Assembly (NCBI RefSeq): GCF_035784015.1
Contig: NZ_JALKOW010000004.1
Reading direction: 5' to 3' (one strand)
Origin: Comamonas sp009360615
Lineage (GTDB): Bacteria; Pseudomonadota; Gammaproteobacteria; Burkholderiales; Burkholderiaceae_C
Length of the DNA: 64,000 nt
This document shows positions 1 through 8,886 of this stretch, one piece after another. The notes beneath the pieces are model-generated. The model had not been told where the DNA came from. It worked only from the letters and a program-made list of their open reading frames with translations, and did no database searches. Each line of letters begins with the position of its first letter. Positions within the stretch are counted from its first letter, which is position 1. The translations under genes and the position numbers were made by a program.

Positions 1-1837
1 CGCGCAGGGCCACATCCAGCTCCACGCCGGGTCGCAGGGCGACAAACAGCGGCATATAGCTGTCCTTGCCCAGATATTCCAGGTCCACCACCATGCTGTC
101 CAGCACCTCGGGCAGGGCCTCGACGGCGCTGTAGATCTCGCTGGTGCCCATGCGCAGGCCGTGGCGGTTGATGGTGGCGTCGCTGCGGCCGTAGATGATG
201 CAGCCGCCCTCGCCGAGCAGCTTGATCCAGTCGCCATGACGCCAGACTGGCCCCATCTCTGCCGGGCCGTCACCGCCGCCGGGTTGGCGGCCATGACCGG
301 CGGGATACATGTCGAAATAGCTCGATAGATACCTTTTCCCGTCCGCATCGCCCCACAGGAACAGCGGCATGGATGGAATGGGCTGGGTGCAGACCAGCTC
401 GCCGACCTCGTCCATCACGGGCTGGCCCTCTTCGTTCCAGGCTTCGACGGCCGCGCCCAGCTGGCGGCATTGCATGACGCCGGGCACCAGCGGCAGATCG
501 CGGTTGCCACCGATAAAGGCGCCCGCAAAGTCGGTGCCGCCGGATAAGTTATTCCACCAAATATTGGCGCGGCCCAGTTTCTCGAATTGGTCTGTTCCCC
601 ACTGCTGTACCTCGGCAGACAGCGGCGAGCCCGTGCTGCCCAGCCCGCGTATGCGTGACAGATCCCCGCAGGCCGACAGATCGACACCGGCCTTCATGCA
701 GTTGGCGTAGAAGGCCGCGCCCGAGCCAAAGCTGGTCACGCCGGTCTCGGCCGCGAAGCGCCACAGCGTGCCCCAGTCGGGCTTGTCCTTGCTGCCGCCG
801 GGGCTGCCGTCAAAGATCACGCAGGTTGTGCCGCCCAGCAGGCCCGAGACCTGGGCATTCCACATCACCCAGCCCGTGGAGCTGTACCAGTGGTAGCGTT
901 CGCCCCAGCTGTTGGGCTCGTAGCTGCAGCCGATGTCGTTGTGCAGCCCCTTGAGCTGCAAGGCCACCAGCACCATGCCGCCATGGCCGTGGACGATGGG
1001 CTTGGGCAGGCCCGTGGTGCCGCTGGAGTAGACGATCCACAGCGGATGGTCGAACGGCAGCCACTCGGGCTCGAAAGCCGCAGTTTCAGCATCATTTCTT
1101 GCGGTAACGCTGGTGTAGTCTGCGGTGTCAGCTATCTTTATCGAGGTCTCCAGGTTGGGCACCAGCACCACATGCTGCACGCTGGGCAGGCCGTCACGCA
1201 GCGCCTGCAGAACCTCGCGGCGGTCGATGTCCTTGCCGGCGTAATGCACGCCGTCCACGGCGATCAGTGCCTTGGGTGCAATCTGCTTGAAGCGGTCGAG
1301 CACGGCATGGGTGCCCATGTCGGGCGCGCAGATGCTCCAGATGGCACCCAGGCTGGCGCAGGCCAGAAAGGCGACCATGGCCTCGGGAATATTGGGCAGG
1401 TAGGCGGCGACGCGGTCCCCCTTGGCCACGCCCTGGGCGCGCAGGTGCAGGGCCAGGGCCGCCACCTGGCGCTGCAGCTCGGGCCAGCTCAGCTCGCGCT
1501 GCAGGCCCAGCTCGTTGCGGCTGATGACGGCGGGCATTCCTGCAGCATGGGCGGGCTGCACATGGCGCAGCACCTGCCGCACATAGTTCACCTGCGCGCC
1601 CGGGAACCACTGTGCGCCGGGCATGGTGTTGCCGGCCAGCACCGCGCTGTGCGGCGTGGGTGACTGCAGGTCGAAGTAATCCCAGATGCTTTGCCAGAAG
1701 GCGTCGAGATCGCTGGTCGACCAGCGCCACAGCGCGTCATAGTCGGCAAAGCTCAGGCCGCGCGTTTCATGAAGCCAGCGCTGGTACAACCGGATCTGGG
1801 GAATGTGGGGGGCGGGGTGTTGGGGGGCGCAAGACAT
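1..1837 (-). CDS. acetoacetyl-CoA synthetase, 3' end cut off by the window
   Basis: ATP-dependent ligase of the ANL superfamily that activates acetoacetate to acetoacetyl-CoA in the cytoplasm. About 612 codons are open from an ATG at 1837; the C-terminal lid is outside the window. The N-terminal ACAS-type region is followed by the P-loop-like motif IVYSSGTTGLPKPIVHGHGG, and by WYSSTGWVMWN and GSTGSPLS, which fit the acetoacetate branch rather than acetyl-CoA synthetase. The start is the first ATG after a stretch with no coding character, behind a weak purine run. Two segments look like family-specific insertions: a polar stretch just before the EPEWLPFDHPLW segment, and a Gly/Pro-rich one between YFDMYP and VWRHGDW. 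Family call is firm; exact substrate is inferred from similarity. Confidence 0.9.
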   Translation of the reverse strand, partial: MSCAPQHPAPHIPQIRLYQRWLHETRGLSFADYDALWRWSTSDLDAFWQSIWDYFDLQSPTPHSAVLAGNTMPGAQWFPGAQVNYVRQVLRHVQPAHAAGMPAVISRNELGLQRELSWPELQRQVAALALHLRAQGVAKGDRVAAYLPNIPEAMVAFLACASLGAIWSICAPDMGTHAVLDRFKQIAPKALIAVDGVHYAGKDIDRREVLQALRDGLPSVQHVVLVPNLETSIKIADTADYTSVTARNDAETAAFEPEWLPFDHPLWIVYSSGTTGLPKPIVHGHGGMVLVALQLKGLHNDIGCSYEPNSWGERYHWYSSTGWVMWNAQVSGLLGGTTCVIFDGSPGGSKDKPDWGTLWRFAAETGVTSFGSGAAFYANCMKAGVDLSACGDLSRIRGLGSTGSPLSAEVQQWGTDQFEKLGRANIWWNNLSGGTDFAGAFIGGNRDLPLVPGVMQCRQLGAAVEAWNEEGQPVMDEVGELVCTQPIPSMPLFLWGDADGKRYLSSYFDMYPAGHGRQPGGGDGPAEMGPVWRHGDWIKLLGEGGCIIYGRSDATINRHGLRMGTSEIYSAVEALPEVLDSMVVDLEYLGKDSYMPLFVALRPGVELDVALR

Positions 1838-2065
1838 GGCCTCAGCCTAGCGCTGCGAGCCGCGCAAGTCATTGGTGCTGCCCCCCGCAGATGTCACCTG
1901 TGCAGCACCGATGCGCGGTCAAACCGGCACGACTTGGGCCAATCAGGCCTGGGCCAGGACCTTGCATCAGGGTTGCTCCCTGCTGCCCCCTTGTTTGCGT
2001 GGGTCCTCATCGATAATCGGGGCCTGTCTACACCGTCAACGGCGCATGCCGGCGACCCGCACCCC

Positions 2066-3976
2066 ATGTCCGCTTTGCCCACCCGCGTGCTGGCCGTCAT
2101 TCCGCCGATGACGCAGCTCAACACTCCCTACCCCTCCACGGCCTACCTGACCGGCTTTCTGCGCTCGCGCGGCATCACCGCCATGCAGGAAGACCTGGCC
2201 CTGGCCCTGGTGCTGCAGCTGCTCTCGCCCGATGGCCTGCGCGCCGTGGCCGAGCGCATCCGGAGCCTGCCTGCCAAAAAGCACACGCCTGCCGTGCAGT
2301 CCTTTGTCGCGCAGCAGGAGCGCTATCTGGCCACGATTGCGCCCACGATTGCGTTTTTGCAGGGGCGAGACTCCACGCTGGCCCACCGCATCGTGGGACG
2401 TCACTTTCTGCCCGAAGGTCCGCGCTTTGCCACGCTGGACGTGTACGAGGACGAGGAAGGCGGCGATCCGCTGGGCTGGGCTTTCGGTGCCCTGGGCCTG
2501 CACGACAAGGCCAAGCATCTGGCCACCCTGTACCTCAACGACCTGGCCGATGTGCTGCGCGATGCCGTGGACGAGCGCTTCGAGTTCGTGCGCTATGCCG
2601 AGTCGCTGGCCGGCAGCCAGCCCACCTTCGATCCGCTGGCCAGCGCCCTCGCGGCAGAGCCCAATCTGGTGGACGAGTTGCTGGAGCGCCTGACGCTGGA
2701 GGCCGTGGAGCGTCACCAGCCCACGGTGGTGCTGCTGTCCGTGCCCTTTCCGGGCTCGGCCTATGCGGCATTTCGCATTGCGCAGACCATCAAGCGGCGC
2801 TTCCCGCAGATCGCCACCGTGCTGGGTGGCGGCTTTGTCAACACCGAGCTGCGCGAGCTGGCCGAGCCGCGCGTGTTCGACTACTTCGACTTCGTGACGC
2901 TGGATGCGGGCGAACGCCCGCTGCTGGCGCTGCTCGAGCATCTGCGCGGCGAGCGCGGCCGATCGCGTCTGGTGCGCACCTTTGTGCGCGGCGACGACGG
3001 CAAGGTGCAGTACGTGAATATGATGGAGTCCGACATCGCGTTTGCCGAGGTCGGAACGCCCACCTGGGACGGCCTGCCGCTGGACCGATACCTGTCGCTG
3101 CTGGACATGCTCAACCCCATGCACCGGCTCTGGAGCGACGGGCGCTGGAACAAGCTCACCGTGGCCCACGGCTGCTACTGGAAGAAGTGCAGCTTCTGCG
3201 ATGTGAGCCTGGACTATATCGGGCGCTACGAGGGCGCCAGCGCCGCCGTGCTGGCCGACCGCATCGAGGCTATCGTCGCCGAGACCGGCCAGACCGGCTT
3301 TCACTTTGTCGATGAGGCCGCGCCGCCCAAGGCGCTCAAGGCGCTGTCGCAGGAGCTGATTGCACGCAAGGCCGGCATCTCGTGGTGGGGCAATGTGCGC
3401 TTCGAGAAGACCTTCACGCCCGAGCTGGCCGAGTTGATGGCCGACAGCGGCTGCATCGCCATCTCCGGCGGTCTGGAAGTGGCGTCCGACCGGCTGCTGG
3501 CGCTGATGAAAAAAGGCGTGACCGTGGACCAGGTGGCACGCGTGACCAAGGCGTTCTCGGAAGCCGGCATTCTGGTCCATGCCTATCTGATGTACGGCTT
3601 TCCGACGCAGACCGTGCAGGACACGGTGGACGCGCTGGAGTATGTGCGCCAGCTGTTTCTCAACGGTTGCATCCAAAGCGGCTTCTTTCACCGCTTCAGC
3701 TGCACCGTGCACTCGCCCGTGGGCCTCAACCCCGAGGAATACGGCATCGAGCTGCCGCCGCTGCCCGAGGGCAACTTTGCCAAGAACGACCGCCCCTTCA
3801 TCGACCCTACGGGCGTCGATCACGACGCACTGGGAGCGGCGCTCAAGAAGGCCATCTACAACTTCATGCATGGCATCGGGCTGGAGGAGGATGTGCGCAT
3901 GTGGTTCCCGTTCAAGGTGCCCAAGCCCACGGTCAAGCGCGACCGCATTGCGCGTGCGCTGCAGCAGAAGCAGTGA
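2066..3976 (+). CDS. B12-binding-domain radical SAM protein
   Basis: Predicted 636-residue cytoplasmic radical S-adenosylmethionine enzyme of unknown substrate. The N-terminal half (about residues 165-300) has a Rossmann-like B12-binding fold, with the segment VLGGGFVNTELRE typical of such proteins, but without the DxHxxG base-off histidine. The iron-sulfur motif is HGCYWKKCSFCD, with Cys370, Cys375 and Cys378. This is CX4CX2C rather than the classical CX3CX2C; the codons at 3167-3190 read cleanly, so it is not a frame error. The C-terminal part carries an AdoMet-domain-like barrel and a segment resembling the tail of tRNA- or cofactor-modifying members. ATG 2066 was chosen because upstream codons have no family character. 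The gene stands alone between the synthetase and the permease, so context gives no substrate. Confidence 0.85.
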   Translation: MSALPTRVLAVIPPMTQLNTPYPSTAYLTGFLRSRGITAMQEDLALALVLQLLSPDGLRAVAERIRSLPAKKHTPAVQSFVAQQERYLATIAPTIAFLQGRDSTLAHRIVGRHFLPEGPRFATLDVYEDEEGGDPLGWAFGALGLHDKAKHLATLYLNDLADVLRDAVDERFEFVRYAESLAGSQPTFDPLASALAAEPNLVDELLERLTLEAVERHQPTVVLLSVPFPGSAYAAFRIAQTIKRRFPQIATVLGGGFVNTELRELAEPRVFDYFDFVTLDAGERPLLALLEHLRGERGRSRLVRTFVRGDDGKVQYVNMMESDIAFAEVGTPTWDGLPLDRYLSLLDMLNPMHRLWSDGRWNKLTVAHGCYWKKCSFCDVSLDYIGRYEGASAAVLADRIEAIVAETGQTGFHFVDEAAPPKALKALSQELIARKAGISWWGNVRFEKTFTPELAELMADSGCIAISGGLEVASDRLLALMKKGVTVDQVARVTKAFSEAGILVHAYLMYGFPTQTVQDTVDALEYVRQLFLNGCIQSGFFHRFSCTVHSPVGLNPEEYGIELPPLPEGNFAKNDRPFIDPTGVDHDALGAALKKAIYNFMHGIGLEEDVRMWFPFKVPKPTVKRDRIARALQQKQ

Positions 3977-4076
3977 ATTTGATAGCTGCTAGCACTTGCT
4001 GATAAACAACTTTAGATCTATTTATTGATTAATTCATTGACAGTATTGCGCCGCAAGCTATTTATTTGATAGTTTG
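3975..4076. repeat. AT-rich dispersed inverted-repeat element
   Basis: AT-rich stretch directly after the radical SAM stop codon. The left arm begins TTTGATAGCTGCTAGCAC; the right end, read on the other strand, begins CTATCAAATAAATAGC, so the ends are imperfect inverted repeats. Related sequences occur at 23241-23292, 37588-37682 and 42024-42114. They sit at gene 3' ends, so they may act as terminators. I recall this TAGCTGCT family from other Comamonadaceae. Confidence 0.6.
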
Positions 4077-4207
4077 TCCTGTTGCAGCCGTTTTCCCGCG
4101 TGTGCGAGAGACCACAGTCCCTGGTTTACCAGTGCTTGCACGGCCCCGGCGGGCAGGCACTGCTTGCCATAATCTGCTCCGTTTTTGATATCTCCAAGGA
4201 GCGATGG

Positions 4208-5530
4208 ATGGGAATGTTTCAATGGACGGAGCGATCGTCCGATGTCTTGCAGGGCGGTGGCGTCATCGGCCCCGATGAGCGACTGCCCTGGACGCAGACC
4301 GGTCTGATGGGTATCCAGCATGTGATCGCCATGTTCGGCTCCACCGTGCTGGCCCCCATCCTGATGGGCTTCGATCCCAATCTGGCGGTGCTGATGAGCG
4401 GCATCGGCACGCTGATCTTCTTTCTCATCACCGGTGGCAAGGTGCCCAGCTATCTGGGCTCTTCCTTTGCCTTCATCGGTGTGGTCAACATCGCCACCGG
4501 CTATGTGGCCAGCCAGGGGCCTGCCAACGCCAATATCGGCGTGGCGCTGGGCGGCATCATTGCCTGCGGTTTTGTCTACATGCTGGTCGGCCTGCTGGTG
4601 CAGATGGCGGGAACAGCCTGGATCGAGCGCTTCATGCCGCCCGTGGTGACGGGTGCCGTGGTGGCCATCATCGGCCTGAACCTGGCTGCGATTCCCATCA
4701 AGAACATGGCGTCCAACAACTTCGAATCCTGGATGCAGGCGCTGACCTTTGTGTCCGTGGCGCTGGTGGCCGTGTTCACGCGCGGCATGCTGCAGCGCCT
4801 GTTGATTCTGATCGGCCTGATCATTGCCAGCGTGCTCTACGCCGTCTTCACCAACGGTCTGGGCTGGGGCAAGCCCGTGGATCTGAGCGGCGTGCTCAAT
4901 GCTGCCTGGTTCGGCATTCCCCGCTTCCATGCGCCGGTGTTCACCAGCAATGCCATGTTGCTGATCGTGCCCGTGGTCATCATTCTGGTGGCCGAGAACC
5001 TGGGCCATATCAAGGCCGTGACGGCCATGACGGGCAAGAACCTGGACCAGTACATGGGCCGCGCCTTCATCGGCGATGGCGTGGCCACCATGGTCTCCGG
5101 CGCAGCCGGCGGCACGGGCGTGACCACCTATGCCGAAAACATCGGCGTGATGGCGGCGACCCGCATCTACTCCACGGCCGTGTTCTTCGTGGCGGCCCTG
5201 CTGGCCGTGCTGCTGGGCTTCTCGCCCAAGTTCGGTGCGCTGATCCAGGCCATTCCCCTGCCCGTCATGGGCGGTGTCTCCATCGTGGTGTTCGGCCTGA
5301 TCGCCATTGCCGGCGCCAAGATCTGGGTGGACAACAAGGTGGACTTCTCCGACACCAAGAATCTGATCGTGGCTGCCATCACCCTGATTCTGGGCACCGG
5401 AGAATTCACGCTGAGGTTCGGCGAATTCGCGCTGGGCGGCATCGGCTGCGCCACCTTCGGCGCCATCATCCTGTACGCACTGCTGGCCATGGGCGAGCGC
5501 AAATCTGAAACCAAGGTACAGGCCAAGTGA
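4208..5530 (+). CDS. RutG/UraA-type pyrimidine permease (NCS2 family)
   Basis: Inner-membrane proton symporter of 440 residues, with about 14 hydrophobic segments, expected to import uracil or a related pyrimidine. Both substrate and proton-binding glutamates of the family are present: Glu263 in VAENLGHIKAV and Glu310 in the signature TYAENIGVMAATR. PSYLGSSFAFIGVV and MPPVVTGAVVAIIGLNLA also closely resemble E. coli RutG. ATG 4208 is preceded by AAGGAG at 4196-4201 with a 6-base spacer, which decides the start. No other rut or pyr genes are adjacent, so it is probably a stand-alone salvage transporter. Xanthine cannot be excluded from sequence alone. Confidence 0.9.
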   Translation: MGMFQWTERSSDVLQGGGVIGPDERLPWTQTGLMGIQHVIAMFGSTVLAPILMGFDPNLAVLMSGIGTLIFFLITGGKVPSYLGSSFAFIGVVNIATGYVASQGPANANIGVALGGIIACGFVYMLVGLLVQMAGTAWIERFMPPVVTGAVVAIIGLNLAAIPIKNMASNNFESWMQALTFVSVALVAVFTRGMLQRLLILIGLIIASVLYAVFTNGLGWGKPVDLSGVLNAAWFGIPRFHAPVFTSNAMLLIVPVVIILVAENLGHIKAVTAMTGKNLDQYMGRAFIGDGVATMVSGAAGGTGVTTYAENIGVMAATRIYSTAVFFVAALLAVLLGFSPKFGALIQAIPLPVMGGVSIVVFGLIAIAGAKIWVDNKVDFSDTKNLIVAAITLILGTGEFTLRFGEFALGGIGCATFGAIILYALLAMGERKSETKVQAK

Positions 5531-5639
5531 GTGCCAACATGTAATCGGGGGAACATTCCCCTGACAGCAGCGCGGGGCCTTTGCCGGGAATTCCTGTTTT
5601 AATGTTCCGCGCTGGTAACATTTCTCGCATGGAGATATG

Positions 5640-5664
5640 CCGCCCTACCCGGGCGGTTTTTTTT
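5640..5664 (+). terminator. intrinsic terminator after the permease gene
   Basis: CCGCCC (5640-5645) pairs with GGGCGG (5651-5656) over a 5-base loop, followed by eight T residues. It lies 110 bases after the permease stop and 105 bases before the next start codon. It could serve as a terminator or as an attenuator in the next gene's leader. Confidence 0.8.
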
Positions 5665-5768
5665 GGAGGTGCCAGCCCGAGCACCGAGCATGAGCCGCAC
5701 AAATGCCAGCGCGTTGGCACCGGTCAGGCTCGCGTGCCGGGTCGGGGCCTTCGAGTTTGGAGCATGCA

Positions 5769-7283
5769 ATGTCCATCGCAGATCGCGTACGTTACCCAGA
5801 ATTCCTCTCGCGCGTCATGACGGCCGAAGAGGCTGCCGCCCTGATTCCCCACGGCGTCAATGTCGGCATGAGCGGCTTTACCGGAGCCGGTTACCCCAAG
5901 GCCTTGCCCCAGGCCATTGCGGCCCGCGCCAAGGCCGAGCATGCCCAGGGCAAGCCCTACAAGATCAATGTCTGGACCGGTGCCTCCACTGCCGCCGAGT
6001 GCGATGGGGTGATGGCCGAAGCCCATGCCCTGGGCCAGCGCCTGCCCTTCAACACCGACCCCATTGCGCGCAAGGCCGTGAATGCGGGCGAGATCGACTT
6101 CATCGACATGCATCTGTCCCATGTGGCGCAGCATGCCTGGTTCGGCTTTCTGGGCCACATGAACGTCGCCGTGATCGAGGTGCTGGGCGTGACTGCCGAC
6201 GGCCTGCTGATCCCGTCGACGGCCGTGGGCAACAACAAGACCTGGCTGGAGATCGCCGACAAGGTGATTCTCGAAGTCAACACCAAGCCGCCCGCCCGGA
6301 TGGAGGGCATGCACGACATCTACTACGGCACGGCCATCCCGCCGCGCCGCATGCCCATCAACATGACGCATGCCGACGACCGTATCGGCGATGCCTACCT
6401 GAAGGTGGACCCCGCCAAGGTGGTGGCCGTGGTCGAGACCCACAAGGGGGACCGCGACAATGTGTTTGCCACGCCGGACGAAAACTCCCAAAGAATCGCC
6501 GGCTACATCATCGATTTCCTGGCCCACGAGATGAAGATGGGTCGCCTGCCCAAGGAAATGCTGCCCATTCAGTCGGGCGTGGGCAATGTGGCCAATGCCG
6601 TGCTGGCCGGGCTGCTGACCGGTCCGTTCGAGAATCTGCTGGGCTTTACCGAAGTTCTGCAGGACGGCATGCTGGATCTGCTGCGCGCGGGCAAGATGAG
6701 CAAGGCCTCGGCCACCTCCATCTCGCTGTCTGCGGCGGCCTACAAGGACTTCGAGGACCACATCGACTTCTACCGCGAGCGCATCATCCTGCGCCCGCAG
6801 GAAATCTCCAACCACCCCGAGCTGGTGCGCCGCCTGGGCATCATCGCCATGAACTCGATGATCGAGGCCGATATCTACGGCAACATCAACTCCACCCATG
6901 TCATGGGCACGGGCATGATGAACGGCATCGGTGGCTCGGGCGACTTTGCGCGCAACGGCTATCTGTCCTTCTTCGTCACGCCCTCGGTGGCCAAGGAGGG
7001 CAAGATCAGCTGCATCGTGCCCATGTGCTCGCATGTGGACCATACCGAGCACGACACCCAGATCATCGTCACCGAACAGGGCCTGGCCGATCTGCGCGGC
7101 CTGTCGCCCAAGCAGCGTGCCCAGGTCATCATCGACCGGTGCGCCCATCCGGACTACCGCGCCCAGCTTCAGGACTACTTCGACCGCTCGCGCCAGCAGG
7201 GCGCACAGCACACGCCCCATATCCTGACCGAGGCGCTGTCCTGGCATCAGCGCTTCCTGGACCAGGGCGATATGCGAGCCTGA
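5769..7283 (+). CDS. succinyl-CoA:acetate CoA-transferase / acetyl-CoA hydrolase family
   Basis: Class I CoA-transferase of 505 residues that moves CoA between acyl groups, probably succinyl-CoA and acetate or propionate. The catalytic glutamate is Glu295 in GFTEVLQDG. The oxyanion-hole loop NGIGGSGDFARNG and the segment MLPIQSGVGNVANAV match the family over its full length. ATG 5769 follows GGAG at 5759-5762 with a 6-base spacer. The gene is transcribed alone and is followed by a dispersed repeat and a terminator. The split between transferase and hydrolase activity cannot be made by reading; transferase is more likely from overall similarity to AarC-type enzymes. Confidence 0.9.
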   Translation: MSIADRVRYPEFLSRVMTAEEAAALIPHGVNVGMSGFTGAGYPKALPQAIAARAKAEHAQGKPYKINVWTGASTAAECDGVMAEAHALGQRLPFNTDPIARKAVNAGEIDFIDMHLSHVAQHAWFGFLGHMNVAVIEVLGVTADGLLIPSTAVGNNKTWLEIADKVILEVNTKPPARMEGMHDIYYGTAIPPRRMPINMTHADDRIGDAYLKVDPAKVVAVVETHKGDRDNVFATPDENSQRIAGYIIDFLAHEMKMGRLPKEMLPIQSGVGNVANAVLAGLLTGPFENLLGFTEVLQDGMLDLLRAGKMSKASATSISLSAAAYKDFEDHIDFYRERIILRPQEISNHPELVRRLGIIAMNSMIEADIYGNINSTHVMGTGMMNGIGGSGDFARNGYLSFFVTPSVAKEGKISCIVPMCSHVDHTEHDTQIIVTEQGLADLRGLSPKQRAQVIIDRCAHPDYRAQLQDYFDRSRQQGAQHTPHILTEALSWHQRFLDQGDMRA

Positions 7284-7288
7284 ATAGG

Positions 7289-7409
7289 CTCCCCCTGAGC
7301 CGCTGCGCCTGGGCGGCCCCGCGGTTTCCCCCAAGGGGGACGACACCTTCGCTGCGGGGCGGCGGGCCGCCCAGGCCCTTGCTGGGTGCCTCTGACTCGG
7401 GGCGTGGGT
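7289..7409. repeat. GC-rich dispersed repeat, Comamonadaceae type
   Basis: Noncoding GC-rich stretch starting CTCCCCCTGAGCCGCTGCG and containing ACACCTTCGCTGCGGGGCGG and CCCTTGCTGGGTGC. Related core sequences, on either strand, are found at 8821-8884, 10780-10889 and 35953-36023. Internal complementary G/C runs (TTTCCCCC with GGGGGAC) would fold. Confidence 0.6.
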
Positions 7410-7472
7410 GGAGCTGCTGCCTAGTCCGCTTGGTGCTGGCGTTGGCTGCTCCAAGTCCTTAGCATCGAAGGT

Positions 7473-7497
7473 CGCTCTGCAAAGAGCGTCCTTTTTT
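7473..7497 (+). terminator. intrinsic terminator before the thioesterase gene
   Basis: CGCTCT (7473-7478) pairs with AGAGCG (7483-7488) around a GCAA tetraloop, followed by TCC and six T residues. It is only 20 bases before the thioesterase start, so it probably ends the CoA-transferase transcript or attenuates the next gene. Confidence 0.6.
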
Positions 7498-7517
7498 CAT
7501 GCACCACAAGGACTGGT

Positions 7518-7991
7518 ATGGCGATCTGGACCCGAGAACTCGATCTGAAAGCGCTGAACGCAGGCAGCGCAAACACTGCAATTTCCCATCTGGGCATAGA
7601 GTTCACCGAATACGGTGACGACTATGTGCGCGCCCGCATCCATGTGGATGAACGTACCTGCCAGCCCTATGGCATCTTGCACGGGGGTGTCAGCGTGGTG
7701 CTGGCCGAGACGCTGGGATCGATGGCAGCGGCCTGCAGCATTCCCGAAGGCTACCGCTGTGTGGGCCTGGGCGTGACTGCCAACCATGTGCGTGCAGGTC
7801 GCAAAGGCAGCTGGATCACCGCCACGGCGCGGCCCACGCACCTGGGGCGCACCACGCATGTCTGGGCGGTGGAGCTGCGCGACGAAGAGGGCAGGCTGAC
7901 CTGCAACTGCAGCCTGACGATGGCGATCCTGCCGCCCGAGGCCGCCAAGAATGCGCGGCTGGATGCGGCTTCGTTGGGCGGGGTGCAGTAG
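7518..7991 (+). CDS. hotdog-fold acyl-CoA thioesterase, YdiI/MenI type
   Basis: A 157-residue hotdog thioesterase close to E. coli YdiI. The opening WTRELDLKALNA, the active-site helix QPYGILHGGVSVVLAE with Gln49, His55 and Glu64, and ANHVRAGRKG all line up. The family hydrolyses acyl-CoA and aryl-CoA esters, including benzoyl-CoA and dihydroxynaphthoyl-CoA. It faces the benzoate-uptake operon, whose last gene ends 90 bases away on the other strand. A proofreading role that frees CoA from trapped aryl-CoA is therefore possible, but this is inference: it is on the opposite strand and has its own start. Confidence 0.9.
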   Translation: MAIWTRELDLKALNAGSANTAISHLGIEFTEYGDDYVRARIHVDERTCQPYGILHGGVSVVLAETLGSMAAACSIPEGYRCVGLGVTANHVRAGRKGSWITATARPTHLGRTTHVWAVELRDEEGRLTCNCSLTMAILPPEAAKNARLDAASLGGVQ

Positions 7992-8081
7992 GGCGGAGTG
8001 GTCTTTCGGATGCTACGGGTTTGAGCGACATGCCAGGCACATCACGTTGCCATCGAAGAAAGGCGCACAGTCTTCCTCGGC

Positions 8082-8783
8082 TCAAACCCCCAGTAACGCC
8101 GACAGATTCTCCGGCTGCTGTTGCAGATCCGCGGACTCAGCCTGCAAGGCCAGTCGGCCTTTTTCCATCACCACGGCCTTGTCGGTATGGGCCAGCACCT
8201 TCTTGTAGTCGCGATCCACGATCAGCGTGGAAATGCCGGTTTCGCGAATCTGTGCAATCACGCGCCAGATTTCGGCCACCACCAGCGGCGCCAGACCCTC
8301 AGTGGCTTCATCCAGGATCATGAGGCGCGGATTGGTCATCAGCGCGCGGCCTATGGAGACCATCTGCTGCTCGCCGCCCGAGAGCTGATCGCCGCCGTTG
8401 GACAGGCGCTCCTTGAGGCGTGGAAAGGTTTCCAGCACACGCTCGTAGGTCCAGCCCCGACTGCCGTCCAGGCCGGCTCTGGCGCTCATCAAGAGGTTTT
8501 CCCTGACGGAGAGATTGGGGAATACGCCGCGTCCTTCGGGGACATAGCCAATGCCAAGACGTGCCATGTGTTCGGGGGCGGAATTCGTCACATCCCTGCC
8601 ATCGGCAAACACCCGGCCCGAACGCGCCGGCACATAGCCCATCAGCGTACGGATCAGCGTAGTCTTGCCCATGCCGTTGCGGCCCAGCAGGCCTACGGCC
8701 TGACCCTGAGGCAGATCCAGCGAGATGCCGTGCAGGATATGGCTGTCGCCGTAAAAGCTGTGCACCTCTTGCAGGCTGAACAT
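8082..8783 (-). CDS. livF: ABC transporter ATPase LivF (HAAT family, aromatic-acid importer)
   Basis: Cytoplasmic ATPase of a branched-chain-amino-acid-type ABC importer, 233 residues from ATG 8783. Visible parts are Walker A GRNGMGKTT, signature LSGGEQQMVSIGRAL, Walker B RLMILDEATEGLAP, and the typical VPEGRGVFPNLSVRENL. It is the last gene of an operon running from boxD through bclA and the transporter genes. Start choice is not clean. ATG 8783 gives the normal family length but has no good ribosome site. An in-frame ATG at 8894 overlaps the livG stop, sits behind a purine-rich GGGAGAGGAAGAGC, and would add 37 residues encoded by a dispersed repeat. Confidence 0.92.
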   Translation of the reverse strand: MFSLQEVHSFYGDSHILHGISLDLPQGQAVGLLGRNGMGKTTLIRTLMGYVPARSGRVFADGRDVTNSAPEHMARLGIGYVPEGRGVFPNLSVRENLLMSARAGLDGSRGWTYERVLETFPRLKERLSNGGDQLSGGEQQMVSIGRALMTNPRLMILDEATEGLAPLVVAEIWRVIAQIRETGISTLIVDRDYKKVLAHTDKAVVMEKGRLALQAESADLQQQPENLSALLGV

Positions 8784-8820
8784 GGCAGGGTTCGAAGCCC
8801 CGGAAAGTGGGCGCGTGCCT

Positions 8821-8884
8821 GTGCCTTCCCCCTCCCGCGCAGCGAGAGAGGGGGAAGCGGCAGAGCCGCTCAGGGGGGGCTTTG
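8821..8884. repeat. GC-rich dispersed repeat inside the transporter operon
   Basis: Read on the minus strand it begins AGCCCCCCTGAGCGGCTC and contains TTCCCCCTCTC and GAGGGGGAAGG, which form a stem. It matches the first half of the repeat at 7289-7409. It separates livG from the canonical livF start and is open in the livF frame. Confidence 0.55.
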
Positions 8885-8886
8885 TT

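Noticed and set aside
2036..3871. Long open frame on the minus strand opposite the radical SAM gene
   Set aside because: It mirrors a high-GC coding gene with clear motifs on the plus strand, is rich in His, Gln and Gly, and has no recognisable domain. Such antisense frames recur throughout the window.
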